Positions 20,239 through 30,560 of a stretch of 64,000 nt of DNA are shown piece after piece; positions within the stretch are counted from its first letter, which is position 1; each line of letters opens with the position of its first letter. Below the pieces are notes generated by a model. The model had not been told where the DNA came from. It saw only the letters and a program-made list of their open reading frames with translations, and did no database searches. The DNA comes from Oegoconia quadripuncta. Its lineage: Eukaryota; Arthropoda; Insecta; Lepidoptera; Autostichidae. Position numbers and translations under genes: made by a program. The stretch lies in NCBI GenBank assembly GCA_949316235.1, contig OX438759.1, positions 13,119,618-13,183,617 on the forward strand, written 5' to 3'.

Positions 20239-21068
20239 AAACGGTTCTTCTACGGATTTCTTCATCAGGTAAAATATTAATGAAATTAGAAATGATTCAC
20301 CATTGCATTGACCAATGTACCGTTTATACTTGTTTACACAAGGTGCCTACTAAATTCCATTCGTTATCTATCATGACTATTCACGACAGGTTGGCTACAT
20401 GTCGTTTCGTCATGCGTGCGCTGGCCTGATATATCACGCGGGTGAAATTTTTTAATTATTCACCCGGGAGCCTGTTTGCGCAGGTGTGTCGCCGCCCTAA
20501 ATACCTGCCGCGTGTAGAGACACCTTAACGCGACAATAGCCCCGTCTGTTTTAATTGTAGTGCCTTTTATAGGCCTGTAAGAATAGGGTTAATGACATTT
20601 GAATGTAGAGACGAAAAAAGTTTTTGGAAACCACGTCGCAACCATGCTTTATAGGGAGTTGTGAGAGATTTGTTATTTTTCGTGTTCCGTTCATCAGAAG
20701 GTAAAAAAGGATAATTTTGTTGCCTGTCTGTGAGTGTCCATGTGTCAAGGCTATTTCTCAGAAACTACATTTAGAAGTTTTTAAACCGACAAACTTAAGT
20801 GTTTAGTTACTTTGAAGGTCTAGTAAAGTTCAAATCTAGCAAACGTCAAATAATGAATGTCTCATAATAATTCCACACGGGTTTTGAAATTAATGGTTTT
20901 CAAATTTTTTTGAAAGGCCGTATTATTTTATTGCGTTTCACCAGAAACTTCAATTTTTTACAGCGCAGTATGAAGCCGCTGACATACAAGATTAATTTCA
21001 ACTTGATTCCCCCAACTGGTTTGAGAAAAAGAGCCTTCGAAAGTTTGTCAATAGTGAGACGTGTACGA
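20239..21068. other. Unassigned; GC-rich island at 20395-20530
   Basis: The island includes an 8-bp inverted repeat CGGGTGAA/TTCACCCG (about 20439-20467) and GTTTGCGCAGGTGTGTCGCC. The rest is AT-rich. Around 20700-20760 there is a short stretch like the start of REP-R. No gene. Confidence 0.35.
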
Positions 21069-21392
21069 ATTTTTTTTAAGCACAGCGGTTTTGCACTTGA
21101 TCTCAATCACACCTGATGTTAAGTGAAGATGAGGCTGAAGGTGGTAGCGTACTGACTCGGAAACCCCATCTTATTTGGGGGACTGACTATCTTATCTCTG
21201 ACAACCGGAACACAACAATGCTATTAACATTGCTGTTTGGCGGCAGATTTAGATAAGATAGTGGTAGCTAGCCAGACGGACATTTAAATGCCTTACCACC
21301 AACCAAACCGAGTACCTACTAAATAAGTACCCCGCTGGGGATCGAACCCGCGACCTCAGAATCGTAAACCCAACGTTGTTTACATTGTCCCG
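21069..21392 (-). mobile_element. SINE-A copy 7, 5' end altered
   Basis: Body and B box (GGTTCGATCCCC) are normal, but the A-box end is replaced: after TTGTTTACATTG the sequence continues TCCCGACTGCG, not AGCCACGGAGGC. Confidence 0.85.
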
Positions 21393-21574
21393 ACTGCGAC
21401 AGAGCTTGCCAATGACTGATTCGAAATTTTGACCATCTGTTCTATTACCCTGATGTGTTGATAGATGCTCTTCTCCAGTTATTAGGAGTCTATGGTCTGT
21501 GTGGTCGATGCCTATGCATTGTGAGGGTATCAATCGACTGCGGCATCATGATCATAATAAAATACATATGTAGC

Positions 21575-21665
21575 TACAGGACATCCACTTGTGAACATAG
21601 GCCTCCCCAAGGATTACCAAAGCTATCGGTTGAAAGCAGCCTGCATCCAGCAACGGTGAAGTTGG
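21575..21665 (-). pseudogene. LINE-L fragment 3
   Basis: CAGGACATCCACTTGTGAAC, ATAGGCCTCCCCAAGGATTA and AGCAGCCTGCATCCAGCAAC: an inverted LINE-L coding end, short and diverged. Confidence 0.65.
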
Positions 21666-22129
21666 GTAATTCATGCTCAAAGTCTACCTAGGACAAAAGA
21701 TTAGATAAGTCCAACTTAGAGACAAGCCAGTCGTCGAATCCAACTCGGGTGGGCAGTGTTCGGAAAGATATTGATAATTAGTTATAGATTTCCGCAATAT
21801 AAGGCCATATACGACTGGCCTAATAAATTAAAACTGTATTGTTATTTATTTATATAACAACTGCACTTTCAAAATACAAAAGGGCAAAATGGGAGGGCAC
21901 AACATCCTCTAAGGAATACAGTTGTATACATCTCATATAGCATCTCATTAAAGACGTCCCTCCCCGAACCGAGTATTTCTCGACCAGTTCGACCATAAAA
22001 AATAAATAAACCCCTCTATCACCCCAACTATGCAATTGATTGAAAATCTTAAATCCCGAGGAAAAAACAAAAAACAGAAAATAAACTTTTCCTGAAATAC
22101 AATAGAGTTCTGTTCGGATTGATGGGAAG
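21666..22129. other. Unassigned
   Basis: Overlapping minus frames of 104 and 61 codons near 21850-22164 show no domain. TTATTTATTTATATAACAAC near 21843 looks like an inverted retroposon end. Confidence 0.4.
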
Positions 22130-22475
22130 GCATGTGATTTCCATTGTATATTTACTTTGAGCATGTGTAGATTTATTTATATAAGACTAGCTTCTGCCCA
22201 AGTGGTTTTTATTTCCCGCGGTAAAGGAAAATAAAATGATAAGAGTGTTATTCTAAATTATTTAGTACGAAATTATATTAAATTTTATATATTATATTAT
22301 ATTATTATATTAGTATACGAAATTATATATATTAAATTATATTAGTACGAAATAAAAACATTTTTGATTTTGATTTTGATTCAAACTCAACACTTTATTT
22401 GAAGGTTGAAAGTGGTCTAAGTCCTTCTCTGACTTCTAATTTGTAACGAAGAAAACAATATTGGGGAAGGTGTGA
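22130..22475. repeat. Local duplication unit 2
   Basis: Same as unit 1 at 18235-18480 but with an AT-rich insertion of about 140 bp (22255-22385: repeated TTATATTA and AGTACGAAAT units, ending GATTTTGATTTTGATT) and without about 40 bp that unit 1 carries after TTCTCTGAC. The insertion end suggests a LINE-type tail. Confidence 0.75.
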
Positions 22476-22605
22476 TTATGCACTCTGTGAATCAATCAAT
22501 AAAATACTCTTTGTTACACAATAAAATTAAAAAATAATACAATAAAAAGTTTGATTATTTTTCAATTCTCTTTGAAAGAGCATTATCTTAAGTCCTGTCA
22601 ACCAT

Positions 22606-22746
22606 TATTTATTTATTAATATATTCATTTATATGTGTACCCGAGTTATGGATGTTTTCATTTATAATAAGTATGTATTTACAAAAAAAACTAACTGGAA
22701 CTAGATGGCATTGTGTGCATGTCCAAGGATATTTATTTATTTATTT
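22606..22746 (+). mobile_element. SINE-D 3' fragment
   Basis: GTGTACCCGAGTTATGGATG, ACTAGATGGCATTGTGTGCA and TATTTATTTATTTATT; 5' truncated with an internal deletion of the CAACCATCTGG region. Confidence 0.75.
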
Positions 22747-22756
22747 TTGAAACGTT

Positions 22757-22862
22757 CAGATCTATAGTGGTTTTTCAGTGGAAAGACCCTTAGTCGCCTT
22801 TTACGACACCCACGGGAAGAGACGAGTTGGTTCTATTCTATTTAAGTGCCGAAACCACACAG
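22757..22862 (-). mobile_element. REP-E 5' fragment, inverted
   Basis: CAGTGGAAAGACCCTTAGTC, GCCTTTTACGACACCCACGG and GTGCCGAAACCACACAGC. The last gives the REP-E start as GCTGTGTGGTTTCGGCAC. Confidence 0.7.
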
Positions 22863-23926
22863 CACAGTAAAAATAAATCATGGGAAATACCTATATTAGA
22901 CGAATCATTCAATGCATTTGTACAGAATTCACTGTTCCGTTAAACTTAAATTAAAACTAAAATAACAATGAGTTACAATACATGTAACTGCAACAGTAAA
23001 TTTGTCAAACGTAACATAAATCTTCTGTCCCAAATCTCGTGCGACGAATCTGTCCAAATCAACGATATAATAGCCCTTAATAAAGATTAACATCGGGGGA
23101 GGATTGCCCTAACTACGCTTACACGTGTACAAAACGTCGTATCTCCTTTGATATTAGTATTGGGCACATTCATTATTAAATTGAATCTTTATTGGTGTAA
23201 ATTTTAGCAGTTAAACTTGATGATTTGTAGGCGGGCTGTGAAAGAGCATGTGTTAAGGTCAGATTAAGTTATTTAACTTAATGTGTCGATGTTAAATTTT
23301 GTTTATGTTCGAAAATTGGGACGGTGTTTATTGTGTAACGTTAATTACTACCATTATTTAATTTTCAAGGATCTAAACTGGCTAGACGTACAGACTGTCA
23401 GCTATATACATAATTACGTCAATTCTAACGTGACTTCTCTAAACTAATCTAAGCTAAAACAAGTATTAGACTGATCGCGCCTTATTATTCCAGGAAAATA
23501 AAGAACGAAGCCGCTAATATGATCTCTTTTGGCCATTCAAATGCCGCTCAGTTTAAGTGAGATGGGTGATAATCGCAGCAGGTAGGTATATGTATTTATA
23601 TTGTAAGTTTATTATTTAGTTATCTTTTCTTTTTATTTGTTTTATTATTCGTTGCAGTATTTTTTCATTTGCATACAATTTGCTGCTAAACACCAAATTT
23701 ACTCCGTTTCCTACTTCAATGCTCAGGTTGTCTGGAAGAGATCTTAAAGAGATAAGTCCAGCTTTGTACATGACCTATTGTTTGTATATATAATTATGTA
23801 TATATAATTTTTTAGTACAATAAAGAATATTATAATACTGTACATAAACGCATAAGTGCATCTCAGTCTAACCATAAAGTGCACGGAAATAAGAGGCCAT
23901 GATAGCCCCCAGATCGTTTTAGTTTT
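22863..23926. other. About 1 kb without recognised features
   Basis: AT-rich with a slightly GC-richer piece at 23480-23580 (AAGAACGAAGCCGCTAATAT). No frame, RNA or repeat that I can support. Confidence 0.5.
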
Positions 23927-24180
23927 TTTTTTTATATCTTTGGACATACACAATGCCATCTAGTTCCACTGTAAGCAACTATATGCTTGTGTTGTGGATA
24001 CCAGATGGTTGATATACTACATTTTTTTTTGTAAATAAATTCTTATTATAAATGAACACATCCATAACTCGGGTACACATATCCGTATTCATCACACAAA
24101 CAATATTCCCCTAGCGGGATTCGAACCCGCAATCTTTTGGTTTAGTCGTCAGAGTTGCTAACCACTACACCAAACAGCTA
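23927..24180 (-). mobile_element. SINE-D copy 4, full length
   Basis: From ATATCTTTGGACATACACAA to CTAACCACTACACCAAACAG. Both A and B box regions are present, with B box GGTTCGAATCCCGC. Confidence 0.9.
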
Positions 24181-25204
24181 ATGAATATACGTAAATATAA
24201 GAATACTCTGTCTACCCAAGATAAAGATAAATCAGAGTAAGCAAAGTCGCGGCTTACCTACAGCTGTTCGCAGAATCTAACGTCATAATAACGAAGCGGG
24301 TAGATACAAGCAAACTCTATGTATCAGGTACATGTAGATGCGTGGTGGAACCGGCTGCAATGCACATACTCGTATATGCGATGTGCAACAAGCTTATAAT
24401 ATTCTACAGGGTGTGTACACAACCATCTTTGTTAATACAGGATGCTTAGCTCTCAACTGAGCGTAAGCAAACTCTGTAAAGCTTACTCTTGATATTGCAA
24501 CGACAATTTTGTTCGTGACTTAATTTGAAGTATTAATTAAAGATGATTGATCCACCAAGAAGTGGAATAACAACCGACTTCAGAGGTCAACAACAATCAT
24601 TATGTCGTCAAAGGATACAACTAGATTTTTATTTTGTCTATAATTGTAATTAATGTGAAATGAGGCTACATTTCGAAAACCATAACACCAAGCAGAATGA
24701 TTGTCTATATGTATCTGTAACATGCAATTAAACGTTTTATCTATCTATCTCAGACTATTTGGGTCTATCTCCGAAGTGCAACACCACGCCTGGCGTAAAC
24801 CCTATCAAACAAAAAAATAATCATCAAAATCAGGTAATAAATAGACGAACAAATTTGCTTACATAAAATACATAGATAAACACATAGAATCTCTTTCTTT
24901 TTGGAAGTCGTTTAAAAATAAATATAAAAATGACTCAAATTCAATTCCTCAAAACTACACCTTCTACAATACATTCGACATAATCTGTACCTCCAAAACT
25001 ATAATTATACATTCTTTAGTGGCAGCAACTACCCTGCTGGGTTGGACTGATAATCAGCAGCTTTGCTGAGTCCATACCCTTTCATCTCAACTTTATCTTA
25101 GTTTGTTAATTTTGGGATGGGCATGTGCCGAGAATGTTCTCGACTATCGACTCGCGAAGACGAATTTTGGGATGAATAAATATCCACTCCACTCCCAACT
25201 CAAC
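24181..25204. other. Unassigned; (TCTA)n at 24737-24750
   Basis: AATTAAACGTTTTATCTATC resembles the REP-M tail, though no REP-M body precedes it. GGAAGTCGTTTAAAAATAAA near 24902 resembles another unclassified dispersed repeat. No gene. Confidence 0.4.
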
Positions 25205-25318
25205 TCAACACTCCCGTGGATGGACGACCTAATGAAGGTCACGGGAGGTCACTGGATGGCTATGGAAATCTATGGGGGAGGCCTAGGAGCTCAGCAGTGG
25301 ACGTCCTGTGGCTGATGT
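25205..25318 (+). pseudogene. LINE-L fragment 4, C-terminal coding end of endonuclease-RT LINE
   Basis: The frame reads PWMDDLMKVTGGHWMAMEIY then AQQWTSCG and stop. This is the end of an ORF2 that in lepidopteran LINEs usually closes W-x-D-D-L-x-K-V-A-G-x-x-W-M...G-x-x-Y-V-Q-Q-W-T. I believe this belongs to an RTE-like clade, since proteins with this ending are commonly annotated as endonuclease-reverse transcriptase; the clade is from memory. Only about 38 codons survive, with a deletion between the HWM and the GGG-LGAQQWT part. No simple-repeat tail follows. Confidence 0.75.
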
Positions 25319-25529
25319 CACCTTTACAACTCGTTTTTATTTTTTTCTTTAAAATCAATTTCAAAATTTTATCGGGAACCATAGAAAACGCATTGATTTC
25401 AACATTATTATGTCTTAGCGATTTTGGTTTCTAATCAACGTGCTCCCATCGTTATAAAGCAGTTTGAAAGGTTGTCTACAGAGTTGTCTATATAACCAGA
25501 CATTCTATAATATTGTGTAGTGCTAATCA

Positions 25530-25680
25530 AGCTAATGCGGTCATAGAGCAATAATTATAATTAGAGGCGACCGACCGGGCGGTGGCGGCTTCCGCCCATT
25601 TCCAATTAATTACACAGCCCTCAACCGCGGCGCTGGCGCTTCTCATACAACAGTCTGCTTATTGAGAGAACATTATAAAG
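25530..25680. other. GC-rich island with TAATTA motifs
   Basis: ATAATTATAATTAGAGGCGA, GGCGGTGGCGGCTTCCGCCC and TTTCCAATTAATTACACAGC sit within 90 bp. Homeodomain-type TAATTA sites flank a GC-rich core. Single-copy in the window. Possible enhancer-like element; conservation untested. Confidence 0.35.
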
Positions 25681-25797
25681 CACCTGGGTAGGTACTGCAA
25701 ATAAAGCCTTAACAATATCAGTTCGGTCTCTATTCACTAAATGCCACTAGCCACACACGCATGAACACGAGCTTGTAATATTCCAGAGCATATATAT

Positions 25798-26056
25798 ATT
25801 TCCTATCATATATCCTTAGACATACACACAGCGCCATCTAGTTCCACAGTAAGCTTGTGGATACCAGATGGTTGATATACTACATAGGTAAATACATTTT
25901 TTTTGTAAATAAATTCTTATTATAAATGAAAACATCCATAAGTCGGGTACAAATATCCATATTCATCACACAAACATATGCCCCTAGCGGGATACGAACC
26001 CGCGACCATTTGGTATAGTGGTCAGAGTTGCTATCCACTATACCAAACAGGTCGTC
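25798..26056 (-). mobile_element. SINE-D copy 5, full length
   Basis: From TTTCCTATCATATATCCTTA to GTTGCTATCCACTATACCAA. The B box has one change: GGTTCGTATCCCGC. Confidence 0.9.
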
Positions 26057-26156
26057 CATATCCATCCATCATTCATCCATATCCATATATAATATACCTG
26101 TTTGCTAAAATTCATCGAAATCCGTACAACCGTAAGATATGTTTGTATTTCTGTAA

Positions 26157-26412
26157 CACTAGCTTGCCGCCCGCGGCTTCGCCTGCTTAGAATAACATTA
26201 GCGCGGATTTTTTTTATCCCGCGGGAACTACTCACTTTATCGGGATAAAAATATCCTATGCCTCAATTCAGGGTATATTCTACCTATATATCAAATTTCA
26301 TCCAAATCCATCCATCCGTTTCGCCGTGATTGAGCAACAAACTAACAAACAAAGAAATAAACAAATAAACAAACATCCAAACTTTCGCATTTATAATATT
26401 AGTTAGATTATA
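26157..26412 (-). mobile_element. HEL-G copy 2
   Basis: Begins ACTAGCTTGCCGCCCGCGGC (inverted 3' CTAG end) and closes TATAATATTAGTTAGATTA (inverted 5' TC end). The interior ACTCACTTTATCGGGATAAA and CATCCAAATCCATCCATCCG mirrors copy 1. Both Helitron termini are visible. Confidence 0.8.
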
Positions 26413-26925
26413 CTGTTATATGGAATTATATTTAAAATTGTAAGTTTATTTTTTCGTAAAATTATTGTATCGTGTATCGGGTTCCTAATACATTCTCTGA
26501 CCACTTGCAAACACAGCTGAAAAAGATCACTCTTGGAGATAAGCTCACCTGTTGTATGTGACTAATGTATCATTTATGTGTATTTGTAATTTGAATGAGT
26601 AACAAACGTCCAAATGTTAGCAATAATAATATTAACATATATTATAAGGGATGGGATATTCAGAAGTATTGTTCACTTTATATGCCAAATTTAAACCGAG
26701 CATGCTATCTTGGTCAAATTATCTTGGTCATGCTATCTTGCTGTGGTGTTGGAAAGACATCTTTAACTTTCAACTTCTGCATTTATTGAGTCTGGGTGTT
26801 CCAGAAGTCGTCTGATCCTAGTTTGAGACAAAGTAGCCGATCTTTGTTAGAATATTTATTGTAATCAACATCAGCTCTAGAACTAAACATACATTTTGTT
26901 CTGTGTTGTTAATAGGTATTTTCCT
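26413..26925. other. Unassigned
   Basis: No gene. TATCTTGGTCAAATTATCTTGGTCATGC near 26706 is a small local direct repeat (unit TATCTTGGTCA). Confidence 0.45.
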
Positions 26926-27244
26926 ATGAAATTGGAGTTTTTTTTCTTCGTTAATCATATATACCAATTCCGACGATTTTCAAAGATATTTCCAAATTTG
27001 TTTTTTATTTGGAAAATGGAATATATTTTCAAGGTTTCACATGAAATATTTTTTAATGTCTGGGCTAAATCAACATAATAAAAAAAAACTTGAACAGAGC
27101 TCTTTAGATGTGCTTCCCATAATCATTTCTTAGATTCACTGAAACTTTTAAAAAGCGGTTACTATTAAAAATTAACGCTGCCTATACTTAACTCAATGTT
27201 ATTCGATAATACACACCAAATTTAGCTAAATTTGGATTTGCCGT
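26926..27244 (+). repeat. REP-N copy 2
   Basis: Direct repeat of 8060-8374, from ATGAAATTGGAG to TTTGGATTTGCCGT. Small indels in the A and T runs break any common frame between the two copies. Confidence 0.75.
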
Positions 27245-27507
27245 AGAAGCAAATGTTGAGTTTTGATGGAGTCCGCACGGGGAGTTAACTCTACTTAAAT
27301 ATAACTGCATCATGATCTGGACTGACTGACCACCTGGTCTCCTTCACTAAGGAGCTCTTCTGGACAAAAGCCGTCAAGTTTCCGACGGTTTCGTGAAACT
27401 CTCCGAAATAGAACGACAGACAGCGCAATGTCACGTGCTAACAAATAGGATCTATGATATTTTTTGATATATATATTGAATTTTAATAAGATCTATATAT
27501 TGCCTTG

Positions 27508-27745
27508 GCGTTCCATCATCATCATCATATCAGCCACAGAACATCCTCAGTTGAACAGACCTACCTGTTGATTTCTAGAGCGACCTGCTGGACGCGGCTT
27601 GCATCCAGCGACCTCATGGATGAAGTACTACGCTGCATTTGCCGGTGCGTGATCACCACTCCAGAACCTTCATGCCCCAATTGCCATCAGTTCCTCGAGC
27701 TATGTACTCAGCCCACTGCCACTTTAACTCACTTATCCGCTGGGT
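27508..27745 (-). pseudogene. LINE-L fragment 5, longest 3' end
   Basis: Inverted (ATG)n tail CATCATCATCATATCAGCCA, then CATCCTCAGTTGAACAGACC, GGCTTGCATCCAGCGACCTC, GTGATCACCACTCCAGAACC and CCATCAGTTCCTCGAGCTAT. On the minus strand this spans the last 75 or so codons of the LINE-L ORF2 plus tail, with frameshifts. The plus-strand frames over 27505-28091 are shadows. Confidence 0.8.
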
Positions 27746-27889
27746 ATTGGTTGGGATATTGGTTTTGGCGTTTAACTCGTTCAAAATAGAAATCCCTTCA
27801 CCTGGAACCAGGAATAATAAGGAATCAGGTAAGGTAAAAACTCAACTAATGCTTCCACACAGTCGACTGGAAAATAGATATAACAACGG

Positions 27890-28080
27890 CATAAATTGTT
27901 TATTTCATTCACCTAGTCAGCGAGGGCGGCTAGGGCGGGCCCGACCCACCCCCCACCCGCCTAATTATTTATGTATCGCCCCCCGGCTCACTAAAAACGG
28001 GTTAATTTCTGTAATAAAACAGGCCCCGGCGAAATTAAACGCTATCTCACAGGGAATGTTTCCACTTTCAACAAATTTTT
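27890..28080. other. GC-rich single-copy island
   Basis: Includes GAGGGCGGCTAGGGCGGGCC, CCACCCCCCACCCGCCTAAT and AACAGGCCCCGGCGAAATTA. Not matched elsewhere in the window. Candidate conserved element; no coding signature. Confidence 0.3.
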
Positions 28081-28203
28081 CCACCGAGTAGGTTAAGATA
28101 CATTACTTGCATACCTATTACTGAAACTATATCAATAAAAACCTATAGCTAATAACAAAAGATTATATCTAAATAAAATACTGAATTAGATTAATAAAAA
28201 TAC

Positions 28204-28380
28204 TTATAAATAAAAAAATTGTACCAGGTCTTGCACGACCGGAAGCGTCCCGAGTAGGCTGGCAGCTTTTCCTCGTTGAATAATGAGGGTCATCCTCTGC
28301 GCTAAATGGACACCAGCCTTCCTGTCGTGCGAGGCTTCGATAAAACGCTCCGATATCTGACGGGAAAGGCTATTTCCACC
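28204..28380 (-). pseudogene. LINE-W copy 1, C-terminal remnant
   Basis: The minus strand has an uninterrupted frame LSRQISERFIEASHDRKAGV then QRMTLIIQRGKAASLLGT and ends FFYL, stop at 28204-28206. Two further copies of the same ending are at 33504 and 63301 (pattern: LS-x-R-I/V-I/x-x-A-S/T-x-D-x-R-A-G-x-x-L-A-Q-R-x-x-x-x-I-Q-R-G-x-A-A-x-L-L-G-T). I recognise this as a C-terminus repeated in lepidopteran retroelement proteins, probably non-LTR; the clade is not certain. It is 5' truncated here. Confidence 0.65.
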
Positions 28381-28564
28381 GATAATTTTATTTTTTCATC
28401 ACGCAGCCTACAAAATATTTTGTTTTTCAATTTCACCCCATTTGCTAATCGACCAACAAATTAGATCTTACAATAATGGCTGGCAACTGGATCGACCAAC
28501 AATTTTACACTGGAAACTGGAATAGGGTTGGGTAAAAGTACCTAGTCGTAAATATACCTAATAG

Positions 28565-28711
28565 TGGTGTCGATTCGGATGTACACTAACTAAACTAAAA
28601 CCAGTTTTAAAGTAGTGCTGTCTCTTTCTCCCTGGAACAGTACGATGCGACGGCACCACTCCAAAACTGGTTTTAGTTTAGTTTAGTTGGTGTAATTCCG
28701 AATCGACACCA
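28565..28711. mobile_element. MITE-H copy 2
   Basis: 147 bp with near-perfect ends TGGTGTCGATTCGGATGTAC and its inverse closing GAATCGACACCA, apart from a small change (GTGTAATTCCG) in the right arm. Arms cover over 40 bp each. Flanks show at most a one-base duplication (G), so the target rule is not clear. Confidence 0.9.
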
Positions 28712-29042
28712 GTGATTATGATCTATACAAATAACAAAAAGAATGATTCTATTGGAATATCATTTATATGTTTTCAGGTGATAATTTTTATCCTACGATA
28801 TTATATACGCTATTCATACGACTTCTAAGCTTTATACATTTATAACTTTTATTTATGCGGATATTTGTGAAGATTAATCTCTGAAGTACCTAATTGAATG
28901 AATTTTGATGAAAGTTTCACCGATCTTAGTGAAATATACAATTTACTATGAACACATCCACGTGTTTCGAAGATAAAAATTTATGTGATATTTAAATAAT
29001 TCCTATAACACGATAAACTAATGTCACGCGATCATTACATAT

Positions 29043-29188
29043 TGGTGTCGTTTCGGATGTACACCAACTAAACTAAAACAGTTTTATAGTAGTACTGTCT
29101 CTTTCTCCCTGGAACAGTACGATGCGACGGCACCACTCCAAAACTGGTTTTAGTTTAGTTTAGTTGGTGTACATCCGAATCGACACCA
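29043..29188. mobile_element. MITE-H copy 3
   Basis: 146 bp, same core and ends as copy 2, flanked by T on both sides. It lies 332 bp from copy 2 in the same orientation. Confidence 0.9.
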
Positions 29189-29754
29189 TTGCGGAATAAA
29201 GATTTTCGAAAAAGCTAGGTTGATTATGGAAACACACCGCGCAGCTTAACGTCACGAATTTAGCTAGATGTTGCCAAGGTACACGCCACTCCATAATTGC
29301 GACTCGTTCTCCACAAATACTGGGATATTTAATGATTTTTTTTTGCATTCCCTTTATCTCCTTTGTCCGAAAATGTGTGTGTACCTAATAAAATAAGTAC
29401 CTACCGACGATCATTTCAAATTAGTGAACACTGTGAAGAAAACATTAATTGGAAATATTAATTGAAAATTTTGAAAATTAAATCATCCAAATAAATAAGC
29501 AAACTGTGTCACAAGCTAATTACGATACAATTCCACAGACAGGCACACAGACTTCAAACTTACTTCTTTTTACGTTGGTTTCAAGACAACTGTAGCGACT
29601 GAAGTTTGATAGTGGCGACCGGTCGAACCTTGAACGAAAAGTGACTCTTGTTTTAATGTGTATCTAACACGTCCCGCTCTTATAAGCATGAATTTGCAAT
29701 TAACCATCCCGCGCAGAGCCCACGCGCGATAATAAAAAATCACGTTTTTACTTC
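29189..29754. other. Mostly unassigned
   Basis: ATTCCACAGACAGGCACACA then GACTTCAAACTTACTTCTTT near 29530-29575 resembles a REP-R end. A minus frame (29570-29821) runs through into REP-U. Confidence 0.4.
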
Positions 29755-29834
29755 TTCCTAATGAGTCGTTGTCAAAAACATCAAATTCTTGAGGATCAGA
29801 ATGCGCATGAGAATACGGCATTGTGACATCGTAG
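29755..29834 (-). repeat. REP-U copy 2
   Basis: Shares about 80 bp with 6361-6450 on the opposite strand. The minus frame includes DPQEFDVFDNDSLGRSK. I do not recognise a family; this may be part of an unclassified transposon gene. Confidence 0.45.
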
Positions 29835-29861
29835 AGGTCCTGTAGTGTACGTTTTTACTGA

Positions 29862-30190
29862 ATATATTTTTTTATGCACAACGGGTTAGCACTTGACCTC
29901 AATCACACCTGATGTTAAGTGAAGATGAGGCCGAAGGTGAAAGCGTACTGACCCTGAAACCCAAATATTTGGGGAACTGGCTTATCTCTGACAACCGGAA
30001 CACAACAATGCTATTAACATTGCTGCTTGGCGGCAGATAAGACGGTGGTAGCTAGCCAGGCGGACATTTAAAATGCCCTACCACCAACCAAACCGAGTGC
30101 TAAACATGTACCCCGCTGGGGATAGAACCCGCAACCTCCGATTCGTAAACCCTATGTTGTTTACACTCAGCCACGGCGGCGGTCAAAGTA
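29862..30190 (-). mobile_element. SINE-A copy 8, full length
   Basis: T-tract, CACAACGGGTTAGCACTTGA to CAGCCACGGCGGCGGTC. Small deletions in the TTGGGG and GGCTTATCTC regions. Confidence 0.9.
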
Positions 30191-30352
30191 GGTGGTTTTT
30201 CTTGTATATTGTTAAATTCAAAAATGATTGTCGATGTCTTCACCAATGCAATGATACTTGTTACTTCCGTGTAATTTTTTCAATATATAAAACAAAGTAT
30301 TAATAATTCAAATAAAATGGTAAAGGGTTTTGAAATTTGAAAAATTGAAATA

Positions 30353-30560
30353 TCAATGGAGTAATGCGAAACAGGTCCTCGAGCACAGTGCTAAGGTCTT
30401 CCATCTGCCATGACTATAATGTCGTCGCAAACCGAAGGCGATTGATAATATATTCGCCATATTGATGCCGAATTCCTGCCCTTTTGAAGTTTGAAGGAAT
30501 CTTTCATTACAGGAGTGCACAGTTTCGGAGAGATAACATCTGCTTCTCGCTAGTGGAATC
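30353..30560 (-). pseudogene. RTE-like reverse transcriptase fragment
   Basis: Read on the minus strand across three frames, the pieces DVISPKL, then PVMKDSFK, then GIN, EYI-NRLRFA, then DDIIVMAD, then LSTVLEDLF follow the order of the palm domain of LINE reverse transcriptases: the G-D-x-I-S-P-K-L motif, the x-A-D-D catalytic box and the following M-A-x-x-x-x-x-L helix. The catalytic aspartates survive but lie across a frameshift from the preceding motif, and a stop follows. It is therefore dead. The motif set is typical of LINEs annotated as endonuclease-reverse transcriptase in insects. No endonuclease or 3' end is attached. Confidence 0.75.

Noticed and set aside
27639..28091. 150-codon frame, the longest open frame
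   Set aside because: It starts antisense in a LINE-L remnant and continues through GC-rich non-coding DNA. No domain, no codon pattern.
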